Shown here one piece after another: positions 20,608 to 29,560 of a stretch of DNA of 64,000 nucleotides. A program made the translations under genes and the position numbers. The stretch spans positions 186,001-250,000 of the forward strand of contig NZ_VORZ01000002.1 of assembly GCF_007997305.1 (NCBI RefSeq), in the 5' to 3' direction. How positions within the stretch are numbered: the first letter of the stretch is position 1; each line of letters opens with the position of its first letter. Under the pieces are notes generated by a model. It saw only the letters and a program-made list of their open reading frames with translations, was not told the DNA's origin and searched no databases. The stretch comes from Psychrobacter frigidicola. GTDB taxonomy: Bacteria; Pseudomonadota; Gammaproteobacteria; Pseudomonadales; Moraxellaceae.

Positions 20608-21621
20608 ATGAACCCATGTGCCTTATGTATTGGTATACCTATGTCATCGTCTCAGTCAATTAATAGCTTATCTGCACCGTTGCCAGTCGTCATTAATACT
20701 CGTCCTGTCGAACGCGCAGCTCCATTGACCTGCCATTTGCAGGCGGCGGGATTTACAGTGGTAGATATACCGATGCTGTCGCTGCAGCCACGATCAGTAG
20801 CTGATGCTGATATCGCTATTATGCGCGATTGGCTGGCAGGCGCTTATCAGGCGCTTGTTATTGTCAGCCCAACGGCGGCGGCTTCCGGACTGGCAGTTTG
20901 GCAAGCGCTTGAATGTGACAATAAGACTAAGGATATTAATAATAAACCAGTAATAGACGTAACAAAAGCACCGAGCCATTTAATTGCTGTTGGCGAGGCG
21001 ACTGCTGCGGTATTAAAAGAGGCGGCATTAAGCAGTGCTCTATCAGATAGCGCCGCGCTACCCACAGCCAGCTATGACGTGCTCCAGCCTATGATTGCTA
21101 ATAATGAAGGTATGCTCGCTATGCCTGAAATTGAAAACCTACAAGCTGGCGATAAGCTGTTAGTGTGGCGTGGTCTTGGTGGTCGGCGGTTGTTAGTCGA
21201 TACCCTGCAAGCGCGTGGCGTACATATTGATAGTATTGCTTGGTATGAACGTACCATGCCGGTAGCAGCAAGTGTGCAATATCAGCAATGGCGGCAGCAA
21301 TTTAAGGCGGTATCTAAGCTACATTTAGCACAGCCGCAGTCGTCACAGCCCCCAAAACCTATTGTGATTATTAGTAGCGGTACCGCCTTTGAGCATTGGC
21401 AAAGCGTGGTTGAGCAAGCACAGTCTATCGGAATGGAATCAGATTCAAATCCAAATGCTATCGCGCCTCTTACCATAGCAGATTTTAGTTACGTGGTATT
21501 GGGCGTGCGGTTGGCCAATATGGTTGCTACCCACCAGCTGAGTTATTGGCGAGTAGAAGACCTTGCGCCTGACACTATATTAGCAGCGATTCAATCAAGC
21601 ACTCGTTTAATCGAACTATAA
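20608..21621 (+). CDS. hemD: uroporphyrinogen-III synthase
   Basis: HemD cyclises hydroxymethylbilane to uroporphyrinogen III, inverting ring D. The family is weakly conserved in sequence; the assignment rests on the start (VVINTRPVERAAPLTCHLQAAGF), the central VGEATAAVLKEA motif, the DKLLVWRGLGGRRLL block and the place right after hemC. At 337 residues it is longer than most (about 250), with low-complexity linkers around residues 105-120 and 235-250. The start may instead be ATG 20641; neither has a clear ribosome-binding site. It lies 53 bp after hemC. Confidence 0.88.
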   Translation: MNPCALCIGIPMSSSQSINSLSAPLPVVINTRPVERAAPLTCHLQAAGFTVVDIPMLSLQPRSVADADIAIMRDWLAGAYQALVIVSPTAAASGLAVWQALECDNKTKDINNKPVIDVTKAPSHLIAVGEATAAVLKEAALSSALSDSAALPTASYDVLQPMIANNEGMLAMPEIENLQAGDKLLVWRGLGGRRLLVDTLQARGVHIDSIAWYERTMPVAASVQYQQWRQQFKAVSKLHLAQPQSSQPPKPIVIISSGTAFEHWQSVVEQAQSIGMESDSNPNAIAPLTIADFSYVVLGVRLANMVATHQLSYWRVEDLAPDTILAAIQSSTRLIEL

Positions 21622-21741
21622 CAGTCTAATAACGCATCTAAAAAACTGCTAACAATGTGGCGATAATGGCGATAGTGACGATAACTGTTGTCTGCTGCTC
21701 ATTTTAACTGTGTTTAAACCTATTAATAACGGTACTGCCTT

Positions 21742-22764
21742 ATGTCAACTGAGTTTAAGACGTCACCTAATGCACCCACTGCAGGTCAGCAGCGCCGGCA
21801 GGCCAGTATCTTATTATTACGTTTGCAATGGCTGCTTATTCTACTGCTTATTGGGGCATTATTATGGCTGTATGTCAGCCAGCAACGCTTTCAACATCAG
21901 GTTAATGAGCGCTTGCAAAGTAATGAACAAGTGGTGACTCGATTAAATGAGATGGATGACCGTCTTTTTGCTATCAGTCAGCAGTCAGTGCCACAGCTGA
22001 GCGCAGAGGTCAGTAGCCAAGCACAAAACCAGCTGGATTTATTGCGGATTCAAATTAAAGCGGCTGATCGATTACTGGTTGATAATGATGATAAAGCGGC
22101 AATTGATTTATTACGCGGTTTACAATGGCAGCTGTCACAAAGCAATAATGAAATTGCCCCCGCCTTGACTATTGTGATTAAACAAAGCTTAACCGAAGAT
22201 ATTGAACGTCTACAGGCACAAAGTACTCAGCCCAGTCCTTGGCAGCTTCAAAATATTGCCATCCAAAATATCCAAGATTTTTTACACAGCCATGAGCGTA
22301 ATAACAGCCATGAGCGTTTAGATAGCAAGAAAGAGCAAGCCGTGGCTACTAATAATACGGCATTAACCCAGCGCCAGCTGACTATTCATGAAGTCATTAT
22401 GACCCTAAATTTAGCCAGCCAAGCGAGCAATATGCGTGAGCAAGGTCAATTGACCCGCTATTTACGCCAAGCAAGAAGTCAGCTACAGACGTTAGTAACG
22501 GACTCGACTACTATACCAAAAGATAAGGTAACAGTGCCGTCCAAACTACCGCCCAAATCATTAGACACGGCAGGGGTGACGACTAAGAAAAACACGATCG
22601 CAACGATGGAAGCGCCAAAGAATATTCCAGAAGTGATTGTATGGCTTGATAAATTAATTGCTAATAACCCAACTCCGACGCCCTTATTAACCACACAAAT
22701 TTTGGATCAACCAAAAGTTAGTATAAAAAACAAAGAATATGATAAAAGTATAACAACCAATTAG
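21742..22764 (+). CDS. hemX: HemX-like membrane protein (uroporphyrinogen-III C-methyltransferase family annotation)
   Basis: This 340-residue protein has a short cytoplasmic N-terminus, one membrane helix at about residues 25-45 (LLRLQWLLILLLIGALLWLY) and a long periplasmic helical part with coiled-coil character (QQRFQHQVNERLQSNEQV onward). This is the layout of HemX proteins encoded after hemD in gammaproteobacteria. Despite the common methyltransferase label, HemX lacks methyltransferase motifs and its function is unresolved. The C-terminal 80 residues are low in complexity. It lies 120 bp after hemD and 11 bp before the thioesterase gene. Confidence 0.8.
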   Translation: MSTEFKTSPNAPTAGQQRRQASILLLRLQWLLILLLIGALLWLYVSQQRFQHQVNERLQSNEQVVTRLNEMDDRLFAISQQSVPQLSAEVSSQAQNQLDLLRIQIKAADRLLVDNDDKAAIDLLRGLQWQLSQSNNEIAPALTIVIKQSLTEDIERLQAQSTQPSPWQLQNIAIQNIQDFLHSHERNNSHERLDSKKEQAVATNNTALTQRQLTIHEVIMTLNLASQASNMREQGQLTRYLRQARSQLQTLVTDSTTIPKDKVTVPSKLPPKSLDTAGVTTKKNTIATMEAPKNIPEVIVWLDKLIANNPTPTPLLTTQILDQPKVSIKNKEYDKSITTN

Positions 22765-22775
22765 GTAGCAACCTT

Positions 22776-23276
22776 ATGACTAATAATAAAAACAGCGTAG
22801 ACTCAATAACCCCTATGTCAGCTACAGATAGCCATGAAGCACTTCGTGCTTTGGCCAATTATCCAGTCATCCATCATCAGCCGATTCATTGGGGCGAGAT
22901 GGATGCCTTTAGCCATTTAAATAATGTGGTGTATTATCGTTATGCGGAATCTGCACGTATTGCCTATTTGCAGGCGCTGGGTATGTTCGACGGCAGCATG
23001 GTAACGGTGCTGGCGCAGTCGAGCTGTCAGTATTTACGGCCGGTGACGTACCCTGATACTTTGTTATTAGGAGTACGTTGTCAGCGCTTGGGGACGACCA
23101 GTATTGTGATGGAATACAGCTATTATAGTCTTGTGCAGCAAGCGATTGTGGCGACTGCTGAAGCGGTGGTCGTGCGTTTGGATAGCCATGGTAAAGATAA
23201 GTTGCCTTGGACGACAGAGGAGCGTGCTCGTCTGCTGGCATTAGAAGAAACCGTCGGCCATACCCCTAAACTATAA
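22776..23276 (+). CDS. acyl-CoA thioesterase (4HBT hotdog family)
   Basis: This 166-residue protein has the single hotdog fold of 4-hydroxybenzoyl-CoA thioesterase-like enzymes. The family motif is clear at about residues 37-58: IHWGEMDAFSHLNNVVYYRY followed by ESAR, with the catalytic acid in EMDAFSH. The usual second half SSCQYLRPVTYPDTL follows. Such proteins hydrolyse acyl-CoA esters in the cytoplasm as tetramers; substrate range is not predictable. It begins 11 bp after the HemX-like gene, so it is probably co-transcribed, and it ends before a strong terminator. Confidence 0.87.
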   Translation: MTNNKNSVDSITPMSATDSHEALRALANYPVIHHQPIHWGEMDAFSHLNNVVYYRYAESARIAYLQALGMFDGSMVTVLAQSSCQYLRPVTYPDTLLLGVRCQRLGTTSIVMEYSYYSLVQQAIVATAEAVVVRLDSHGKDKLPWTTEERARLLALEETVGHTPKL

Positions 23277-23320
23277 ATTTTTTACCCGTCATTATTTATA
23301 CAACACTTAAAATATTTAAC

Positions 23321-23356
23321 AAAAAGGCACGCTACTGTTAAGTAGCGTGCCTTTTT
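23321..23356. terminator. bidirectional terminator between thioesterase gene and ribBA
   Basis: A perfect 16-bp stem (AAAAAGGCACGCTACT with its complement) closes a 4-base loop and is flanked by A- and T-runs. It serves both convergent genes. Confidence 0.93.
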
Positions 23357-23431
23357 ATTGGTCTTTATGAGTCAGCAAGTTACTTTTGGAGAAGTGGTCT
23401 GAACAACATAAAGTAGCCTAATCGAATAAAA

Positions 23432-24544
23432 CTATTTGTTCTTTGGCGCATGAACAAAATCGACCACATTCAAATCAAAGCCTGATAACGCATAAAACTT
23501 CATTGGTGATGACAATAGACGCATATCACGCACCCCTAAATGGCGCAAAATCTGTGCGCCAACGCCAATGCTGCGATAAGGCTGCTGAGTAATGGTTGAT
23601 AGCGACTCATGGCCGGCGGCTTTGTCTAATGCCTCGCCTAAATCAATCGGTTGGTGATTCCCAATCCAAACCAACACCCCACGTTCTGAGGCGTTAATTT
23701 CTTCTAGAGCAGACTGCACGCTCCAGTTGCTACGCCCGGTGGTGGGGCTTTTAGCCGCAAATAAATCGCGTAAAGGATGGAATCCATGCACCCGTACGGT
23801 GCTGACGCCTTGGCTAACATCCCCTTTTACTAACGCTAAATGAGTCTCATCGGCACCAAACTCGCGGAAGCGGTGTAAAGTAAAGGTGCCATATTCAGTC
23901 TCAAACGGACGCGTTTCTATTTCTTCGACCGTTTGCTCATTAGCAATACGATAGTTAATCAAATCGGCAATCGTACCTATTTTTAGGTCATGCTCTTTTG
24001 CAAATATCTCAAGGTCATCACGGCGTGCCATTGTACCATCGTCATTGATAATCTCCACGATGACGGCTGCTGGCTCAAGCCCTGCAAGACGTGCTAAGTC
24101 GCAACCTGCTTCAGTGTGCCCTGCACGGTGCAAGACCCCACCATTTTGTGCCATGATAGGAAAAATGTGTCCAGGTTGGACGATATCTGCAGGCTTTGCT
24201 GCTGATGAGACGGCTGCTTGGACGGTACGGGCGCGGTCGGCGGCAGAAATACCAGTTGTCACGCCTTCAGCGGCTTCAATAGATACCGTAAAATTAGTGC
24301 TAAATTTAGCTTCATTACGGTCTGACATTAATGGTAGAGCTAGCTGTTGGCAGCGGGCCTCGGATAGCGTTAAGCAGACTAAGCCGCGGGCGTGAGTAAT
24401 CATAAAGTTGATATCTTCAGGGCGCACATGCGTTGCGCCCATGATTAAATCGCCTTCGTTTTCGCGGTCTTCATCATCCATTAAAATGACCATTTTGCCG
24501 GCGCGAATGTCTTCGATAATTTCAGGAATCGTATTTAAACTCAT
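23432..24544 (-). CDS. ribBA: 3,4-dihydroxy-2-butanone-4-phosphate synthase with degenerate GTP cyclohydrolase II domain (RibBX type)
   Basis: The N-terminal half (about residues 1-205) is an intact DHBP synthase, which makes the four-carbon riboflavin precursor from ribulose 5-phosphate; DDEDRENEGDLI, THARGLVC and HTEAGCDLARL are all present. The C-terminal half has the length and ending of GTP cyclohydrolase II, but the zinc-cysteine segment is lost: where the enzyme has SEC..GD and CDCG, this one reads VRVHGFHPLRDLFAAKS with no cysteine. It therefore probably lacks cyclohydrolase II activity, matching the variant called RibBX. A separate ribA should exist elsewhere. No FMN riboswitch is visible upstream. 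Confidence 0.93.
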   Translation of the reverse strand: MSLNTIPEIIEDIRAGKMVILMDDEDRENEGDLIMGATHVRPEDINFMITHARGLVCLTLSEARCQQLALPLMSDRNEAKFSTNFTVSIEAAEGVTTGISAADRARTVQAAVSSAAKPADIVQPGHIFPIMAQNGGVLHRAGHTEAGCDLARLAGLEPAAVIVEIINDDGTMARRDDLEIFAKEHDLKIGTIADLINYRIANEQTVEEIETRPFETEYGTFTLHRFREFGADETHLALVKGDVSQGVSTVRVHGFHPLRDLFAAKSPTTGRSNWSVQSALEEINASERGVLVWIGNHQPIDLGEALDKAAGHESLSTITQQPYRSIGVGAQILRHLGVRDMRLLSSPMKFYALSGFDLNVVDFVHAPKNK

Positions 24545-24846
24545 AAAAATCTCAGTGTTATTATGGTTGAATATAGGGTGTGCAAATTGTATTTTTATCT
24601 ATTATAACAGCAGATAGCTAGACGCTCTGTACTGGTTGCTAAAAGGCGTTTATGATTAAAACTTAAGTACAGCCACGCACAAGCATTGGATATTTATTAA
24701 TCGTCGGAAAGCTATGGCAATATTTTAACGATTTTTGCAGTGCCGCGCTGCCTTATCACTTAACCATGGCGTCTACTGACTTCGATAGTATTCATTATAA
24801 AAGTTTAGCGATTGCTGTTCGATCGTTAGTATTTAGACCTCATTGC
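24545..24846. other. 302-bp gap between ribBA and rarA
   Basis: Both neighbours are on the minus strand. The gap presumably holds the ribBA promoter. I looked for an FMN (RFN) riboswitch and saw none of its conserved blocks. No open frame or strong hairpin stands out. Confidence 0.4.
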
Positions 24847-26136
24847 TTAATCATTGCTCGCCGCCTGACTTTTTAACCAATCCATGAATTTCTTGCTGTG
24901 CTGCTCGCGCTGATTGTCTGCAAATTCATAAAAGTGCGTGCCTATTAAGTTGTCAGGCAAATAATTTTGCGGATAATAGTGATTGGGATAATTATGCGGA
25001 TACGCGTAGCCGACGCCATAACCTTCATTGCGCATCAATTTGGTGACGCCATTGCGCAGATGTAACGGCACTGGTGAGGCGTCTTTTTCTGCTAATTTCA
25101 TAGCGGCATTGATAGCTTTGTAGCTGCTGTTACTTTTGGCACTGGTAGCCAGATATACCACCACTTGCCCTAAGATAATACGCGCCTCGGGCATGCCAAT
25201 CGATTGCACACTACGCAGCGCTGCATCGGCAAGCAATAAGGCATTGGGATTGGCATTACCGATATCTTCACTGGCCAAAAGTACTAAACGCCGTGCAATA
25301 AAGTCTGCCGGTTCGCCGCCAACTAACATCCGTGCCATCCAATATAAAGCCGCATCAGGGTCGGAGCCGCGCACTGATTTTATCAACGCTGAGACGATAT
25401 CATAATGCTGCTCACCATCTTTGTCGTAACGTACTAGTGCTGTTTGTGCTACTCGTCCAATTAGCGCTTCATCAATGATAATGGGTGACTGCTTCGGGTC
25501 AGCGGTTTGAATAGCAAGCTCCAATAAATTTAGCGCCTTACGCGCATCGCCATGAGCCAATTCACTGATAAAATTTTGCGCCTGTAAATCAATAGTAAGA
25601 TTCTTTAGGATTGTATCTTCTGCAATCGCACGCTGTAGCACCGCCGTAATTTGCTCATTACTTAGCGGCTGCAAGCGATACACTTGGCAACGGGATAACA
25701 GCGCATTATTAACACTGAAAGAAGGGTTTTCAGTGGTTGCCCCAATCAAAGTAATGTCACCAGATTCTACTGCTCCTAATAAAGCATCTTGCTGCGCTTT
25801 ATTAAAACGATGAATCTCATCAATAAACACCACTGGCGACTCAAAACTTAATGAGTCTTTACTATCAAGTACCTCGCGCAACTGTTTGACGCCCGTATTG
25901 ATAGCAGACAGGGCATGAAATGGCCTGCCAACGGCATCAGCCACTAACATCGCAATCGTCGTTTTACCAATGCCGGCCTCGCCATGCAATATAATGGATG
26001 GTAAATGGCCTTGCTCAACCAAACGTCGTAGCGGCGCACCTTCCGCTAATAGATGCGCCTGTCCAATAATGGCATCAAGGCTAGCAGGGCGCATACGCTG
26101 GGCAAGGGGTGTATCAGCATGGAAGGGCTGTGACAT
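24847..26136 (-). CDS. rarA: replication-associated recombination protein A (RarA/MgsA, AAA+ ATPase)
   Basis: RarA is a clamp-loader-like AAA+ ATPase that acts at stalled replication forks. Walker A is GEAGIGKTT at residues 52-60, Walker B is VFIDEIHRF at about 103-111, and sensor 1 is GATTENPSF. The C-terminal half carries the tetramerisation/MgsA domain with RGSDPDAALYWMARML and the RLVLLASEDIGNANP block. The 429-residue length is normal. No ribosome-binding site stronger than GAG is seen before the ATG. It is often next to lolA or serS in other bacteria; here it is not. Confidence 0.94.
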   Translation of the reverse strand: MSQPFHADTPLAQRMRPASLDAIIGQAHLLAEGAPLRRLVEQGHLPSIILHGEAGIGKTTIAMLVADAVGRPFHALSAINTGVKQLREVLDSKDSLSFESPVVFIDEIHRFNKAQQDALLGAVESGDITLIGATTENPSFSVNNALLSRCQVYRLQPLSNEQITAVLQRAIAEDTILKNLTIDLQAQNFISELAHGDARKALNLLELAIQTADPKQSPIIIDEALIGRVAQTALVRYDKDGEQHYDIVSALIKSVRGSDPDAALYWMARMLVGGEPADFIARRLVLLASEDIGNANPNALLLADAALRSVQSIGMPEARIILGQVVVYLATSAKSNSSYKAINAAMKLAEKDASPVPLHLRNGVTKLMRNEGYGVGYAYPHNYPNHYYPQNYLPDNLIGTHFYEFADNQREQHSKKFMDWLKSQAASND

Positions 26137-26323
26137 AAGGCTCTCACTGGAAAATAAGCAATTTAAAAAGCGATTACAGCCATCGTTACAGACAGCATAT
26201 AAAATAGGCTAACGCAAAACTGCGTTAAAAAAAGTCACGTAACTGTACAACTTATGTCCACAGCGCTTTTATTATAGGGTCTTAAGCCTTATTAACATCT
26301 TAGTAATAGTTATATATAAAAGT

Positions 26324-26371
26324 ACTAAACAATAGAGGCACTAAACAATAGAGTTACTAAACAACAAAGAT
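26324..26371. repeat. three 16-bp direct repeats before the HExxH gene
   Basis: Three head-to-tail 16-bp units start at 26324, 26340 and 26356. The first two share ACTAAACAATAGAG exactly; the third begins ACTAAACAA and then drifts. The array ends 29 bp before the predicted ATG and follows a TATATA-rich segment. It may be an operator or a replication slippage product. Confidence 0.75.
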
Positions 26372-26400
26372 ATTAACAGTTATGGAGACAATCACCGACC

Positions 26401-26940
26401 ATGCCAAGGCCAACCATCAAGTTATCTCGTAAAAGAGGCCACAAGTCAAAGTGGCATTTATGTGTTTTTAAATGCTTAGCACCCCATTCACACAAACTAA
26501 CGCGTAAGCTGAATACAGCTGAGATTGCCCTTGCGCGTTCGGTATTTGGCGATAATATCCAGCTTGATGAGGTACAACTTAAAACGGCATGGTGGGTACT
26601 CAAAAACTATGCCGTCAGCCCCAATGGTAATATTTATTTTAATCACACCGATTGGATTATTGATTTTACTCAGGCATCAATCAGCAAACAAAGCTGGCTC
26701 ATTCATGAGTTAACGCACGTTTGGCAGTTGCAGCAAGGTCTTAAGGTTGTGCGCGGTGCGCTGATGAATCGCCGTTATAATTATGTATTGATAGCGGGAA
26801 AGCCATTTTTTAACTATGGTATCGAGCAGCAAGCGCGTATGGTGCAGGACTATTTCGTCCGCCGACATCGTGGACAAGATTGTGAGTTACTGGTGGCCTG
26901 TATTCCATTTTTGCAGAAGAAGACGGCTGCTAATGCGTAG
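26401..26940 (+). CDS. Vgr-related-type protein with HExxH motif (putative zinc metalloprotein)
   Basis: I recognise this only loosely. Its core (residues about 36-150) matches small proteins often annotated as Vgr-related, with the opening LNTAEIALARSVFGDNI, a PNGNIYF strand, and IHELTHVWQLQQG. The HExxH zinc motif is at residues 102-106, and E142 in GIEQQARMVQDYF is a plausible third ligand, as in gluzincin-like peptidases. A basic N-terminal stretch of about 35 residues precedes it. No signal peptide is evident. The ribosome-binding site is poor (GGAG 14 bp away), so the start is uncertain. Peptidase activity is inference; a non-catalytic zinc fold remains possible. It is isolated between divergent rarA and a lipoprotein gene. 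Confidence 0.6.
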   Translation: MPRPTIKLSRKRGHKSKWHLCVFKCLAPHSHKLTRKLNTAEIALARSVFGDNIQLDEVQLKTAWWVLKNYAVSPNGNIYFNHTDWIIDFTQASISKQSWLIHELTHVWQLQQGLKVVRGALMNRRYNYVLIAGKPFFNYGIEQQARMVQDYFVRRHRGQDCELLVACIPFLQKKTAANA

Positions 26941-27103
26941 TATGTAGCCTCTGCATATACAGTTTTATCTTCAGCAGCTACTAATAATCGCTATGCTAGT
27001 ATAATTTGCTATAAATAATATTTAGCTTATTATTTATAACTATAGCTAAGATCAATAAACAGTTTTACCCTTAATTTTTTGTTTTTAAAACAGGAACTGT
27101 GCC

Positions 27104-28090
27104 GTGATGTTTCATTTTTTGACACCAACGCCCGATACTGTCTCTCGTAATACTGCTACTATTCACCGTAAAACTAGAAGTGACTTATGGCATGAGTCTA
27201 CTGTACTTGCGTTCCTATTAGCAGCGACATTATTAATAAGTGCGTGCCAGCAGCAAACCGACACGACAGCAGAAGGTACTATCAGTCAGACTACTGAGCA
27301 ACAACGTGTGGAAGATAATAAACCCGCTTTGCAAAGTGAATCTGCTGCCGCACACATCGCACAATTTCAGCCGTTGTATGTGACCCAAATGCAAGGTCTA
27401 CAGCGGCGTATGCAAGCAGAATATGAATCGCTGCAAGCGGCAGATACCGCGGATAGCGACAACGTCTTGCCAGCCATTAATCCTGACGCTTCGACATCGG
27501 TTATTAATAGCAAGTCTGAAACTCAAACGACGACTGCCAGGTCCGTAGCGCCTGATAACTCAGCTACTGCTGAGACTGTGATTGATACTGATAATGCTAC
27601 GACTGACAATTCTGCTAGTGCTAATACAGCAGATAATGCCGAAATAAATGTCAGTACTGAGGTAGGCGAGCGCGATTTGAACGTGTTAAAAAGCTTGAGC
27701 CTTGAGGTACACGAACCAAAATTGTTTACCGAAGATCAGATTATTAAAAACTATCAGCAAGCCATAGAAGCACTTTATCAGCCAGCAGCAGACGCGTTAA
27801 GCGCAAAAGAGGCAGATACCTTATTGAATATTGCGACCTTAGTACCACAACTATTTGAACACCCTGAAATTGCTGAACGCTTGACTATAAAAAGTCCCGC
27901 ATTAGGACGCTTGATAATACAGTACCAAGTATGGCAGCAAATAGAAGTACAGCAGGCGCTCGATATGCAACAAATGGAACGCACCCAACAACAAGAATTC
28001 GAAAGCTTATTAGCCAAATTTAATGACACTATCAAAGGCTATGATGAGCAAATTGCCAAATATGAGCAAACGCTGAAAGAGTATCAATAG
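27104..28090 (+). CDS. putative lipoprotein of unknown function
   Basis: This 328-residue product has a type II signal with lipobox ISAC and acceptor Cys48. The basic region before the hydrophobic core is unusually long, about 30 residues, with no closer in-frame Met. After the cysteine comes a Gln/Thr/Asp-rich linker (about 50-185), then a helical region ending in a coiled coil (QQALDMQQMERTQQQEFESL and after, residues about 280-328). I do not recognise a domain. AGGA precedes the GTG at 27104 and the adjacent ATG at 27107; either may start. Likely an envelope protein. Confidence 0.65.
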   Translation: MMFHFLTPTPDTVSRNTATIHRKTRSDLWHESTVLAFLLAATLLISACQQQTDTTAEGTISQTTEQQRVEDNKPALQSESAAAHIAQFQPLYVTQMQGLQRRMQAEYESLQAADTADSDNVLPAINPDASTSVINSKSETQTTTARSVAPDNSATAETVIDTDNATTDNSASANTADNAEINVSTEVGERDLNVLKSLSLEVHEPKLFTEDQIIKNYQQAIEALYQPAADALSAKEADTLLNIATLVPQLFEHPEIAERLTIKSPALGRLIIQYQVWQQIEVQQALDMQQMERTQQQEFESLLAKFNDTIKGYDEQIAKYEQTLKEYQ

Positions 28091-28156
28091 TAATAATTAG
28101 TCAGAAATCATTCTAAAATTAGATACTTTTTAAAGGTGTTTAATACAGAGAGCAAT

Positions 28157-28186
28157 AAAAAATCCTGCTATGTGCAGGATTTTTTA
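28157..28186. terminator. bidirectional terminator between lipoprotein gene and gltA
   Basis: ATCCTGC pairs with GCAGGAT around a 5-base loop, extended by A-runs on the left and T-runs on the right, so it can stop both convergent transcripts. Confidence 0.88.
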
Positions 28187-28213
28187 TTAGTTTAAGTTAA
28201 TTAATATTGAAAC

Positions 28214-29494
28214 TTATTTACGGTCTTCGATTTTAACGAAGTCGCGTTGCGTTTCACCCGTATATAACTGGCGTGGGCGACCAATTTTGAAGGGTTCACT
28301 ATGCATCTCTAACCAATGACTGATCCAACCAGAAGTACGAGCCAATGAGAAGATAACCGTAAACATTGACGTTGGAATACCAATGGCTTTTAGAATGATA
28401 CCGGAGTAGAAATCAACGTTTGGATATAAGTTACGCTCAATGAAGAACGGGTCTTCAAGGGCGATTTTCTCAAGTGCCATGGCCAATTCAAGCTTAGGAT
28501 CATTAATACCTAATGCCGTTAGCACTTCATCACAAGTCTTTTTCAATACTTGTGCGCGCGGATCAAAGTTTTTATAGACGCGATGACCAAAGCCCATCAA
28601 TTTCACTTCACGGCTTTTTACTTTTTCCATAAAGGCAGGTACATTTTCAACCGTACCGATTTCATCTAACATTTCAAGAACAGCTTCGTTGGCGCCGCCA
28701 TGTGAGGGACCCCAAAGGGCAGCGATACCTGCAGCGATACAAGCATAAGGGTTTGCACCGGTCGAACCTGCCAAACGTACGGTAGACGTTGAGGCATTTT
28801 GTTCATGATCAGCGTGCAAGGTGAAAATCTTATCCAAGGCATCAGCGATGATTGGATTGACCTTAAAGTTCACATCTGCAGGGGTCGCAAACATCATGTA
28901 TACAAAGTTTTCCGCGTAATTGAAGTCATTACGTGGATACATGAACGGTTCGCCTTGCGAGTATTTATAACTCATTGCCGCCAGCGTTGGCATTTTAGCA
29001 ATCAGGCGAATCGCCGTGATCTCACGATGGCGCTCATCATTAACGTCAAAGCCTTCATGATAGAACGCTGACAGTGCACCGACCACACCAACCATAATTG
29101 CCATTGGATGCGCATCGCGGCGGAAACCTTCGAAGAACTTACGCAACTGGTCATGCACAGCCGTATGGCTATGGATTTTTGCATAAAAAGCTTTCTTTTG
29201 TTCAGCGTTAGGCAGTTCGCCATGAACAAGAGCATAAGCGACTTCTAAATATTCAGCATTGTTCGCCAACTGATCGATAGGATAGCCGCGATATAACAGC
29301 TCGCCTTTACCGCCATCGATAAACGTGATTTTTGATTCAACAGGAGCCGTTACCATAAAGCCTGGATCATAAGTCCAGTAGCCCGCCTTTTGAAAAGCAG
29401 CGACATCGATAACTGACGGTCCTAAAGTACCTTCAGTAATAGGAAGTTGGTAATCCTTACCATCTACTGTTAGGGTGGCATTATTATCAGCCAT
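28214..29494 (-). CDS. gltA: citrate synthase GltA
   Basis: GltA condenses oxaloacetate and acetyl-CoA to citrate, the entry step of the TCA cycle. The 426-residue product is the hexameric type I Gram-negative form. Catalytic residues fit the histidines in DHEQNAST and [14 protein letters not shown] and the aspartate in [27 protein letters not shown] 29494 is chosen because it has GGAGA upstream. The frame stays open a further 23 codons to a TTG at 29563, and that leader contains a diverged copy of the first codons. The gene is divergent from sdhCDAB across a 1,080-bp gap. Confidence 0.95.
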   Translation of the reverse strand: MADNNATLTVDGKDYQLPITEGTLGPSVIDVAAFQKAGYWTYDPGFMVTAPVESKITFIDGGKGELLYRGYPIDQLANNAEYLEVAYALVHGELPNAEQKKAFYAKIHSHTAVHDQLRKFFEGFRRDAHPMAIMVGVVGALSAFYHEGFDVNDERHREITAIRLIAKMPTLAAMSYKYSQGEPFMYPRNDFNYAENFVYMMFATPADVNFKVNPIIADALDKIFTLHADHEQNASTSTVRLAGSTGANPYACIAAGIAALWGPSHGGANEAVLEMLDEIGTVENVPAFMEKVKSREVKLMGFGHRVYKNFDPRAQVLKKTCDEVLTALGINDPKLELAMALEKIALEDPFFIERNLYPNVDFYSGIILKAIGIPTSMFTVIFSLARTSGWISHWLEMHSEPFKIGRPRQLYTGETQRDFVKIEDRK

Positions 29495-29560
29495 AATTTT
29501 TTCTCCATTGGTTTTTAGAGTAAACGTGCTATCGACGTGTAGCGTCGCGTTATTATTAGT
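29462..29560 (-). repeat. diverged in-frame duplication of the gltA 5' end
   Basis: The segment 29531-29560 (read on the minus strand as [10 protein letters not shown]) resembles 29462-29491 ([10 protein letters not shown]), the first codons after the gltA start. Seven of ten residues and about 21 of 30 bases agree, with differences mainly in third codon positions. The two copies are 69 bp apart and in the same frame. Confidence 0.6.

Noticed and set aside
24545..24846. Possible FMN riboswitch before ribBA
   Set aside because: None of the conserved RFN blocks could be found on the minus strand.
26210..26227. 7-bp stem TAACGCA / TGCGTTA upstream of rarA as a terminator
   Set aside because: The following run is A-rich on the plus strand and there is no T-run on the minus strand; no gene ends there.
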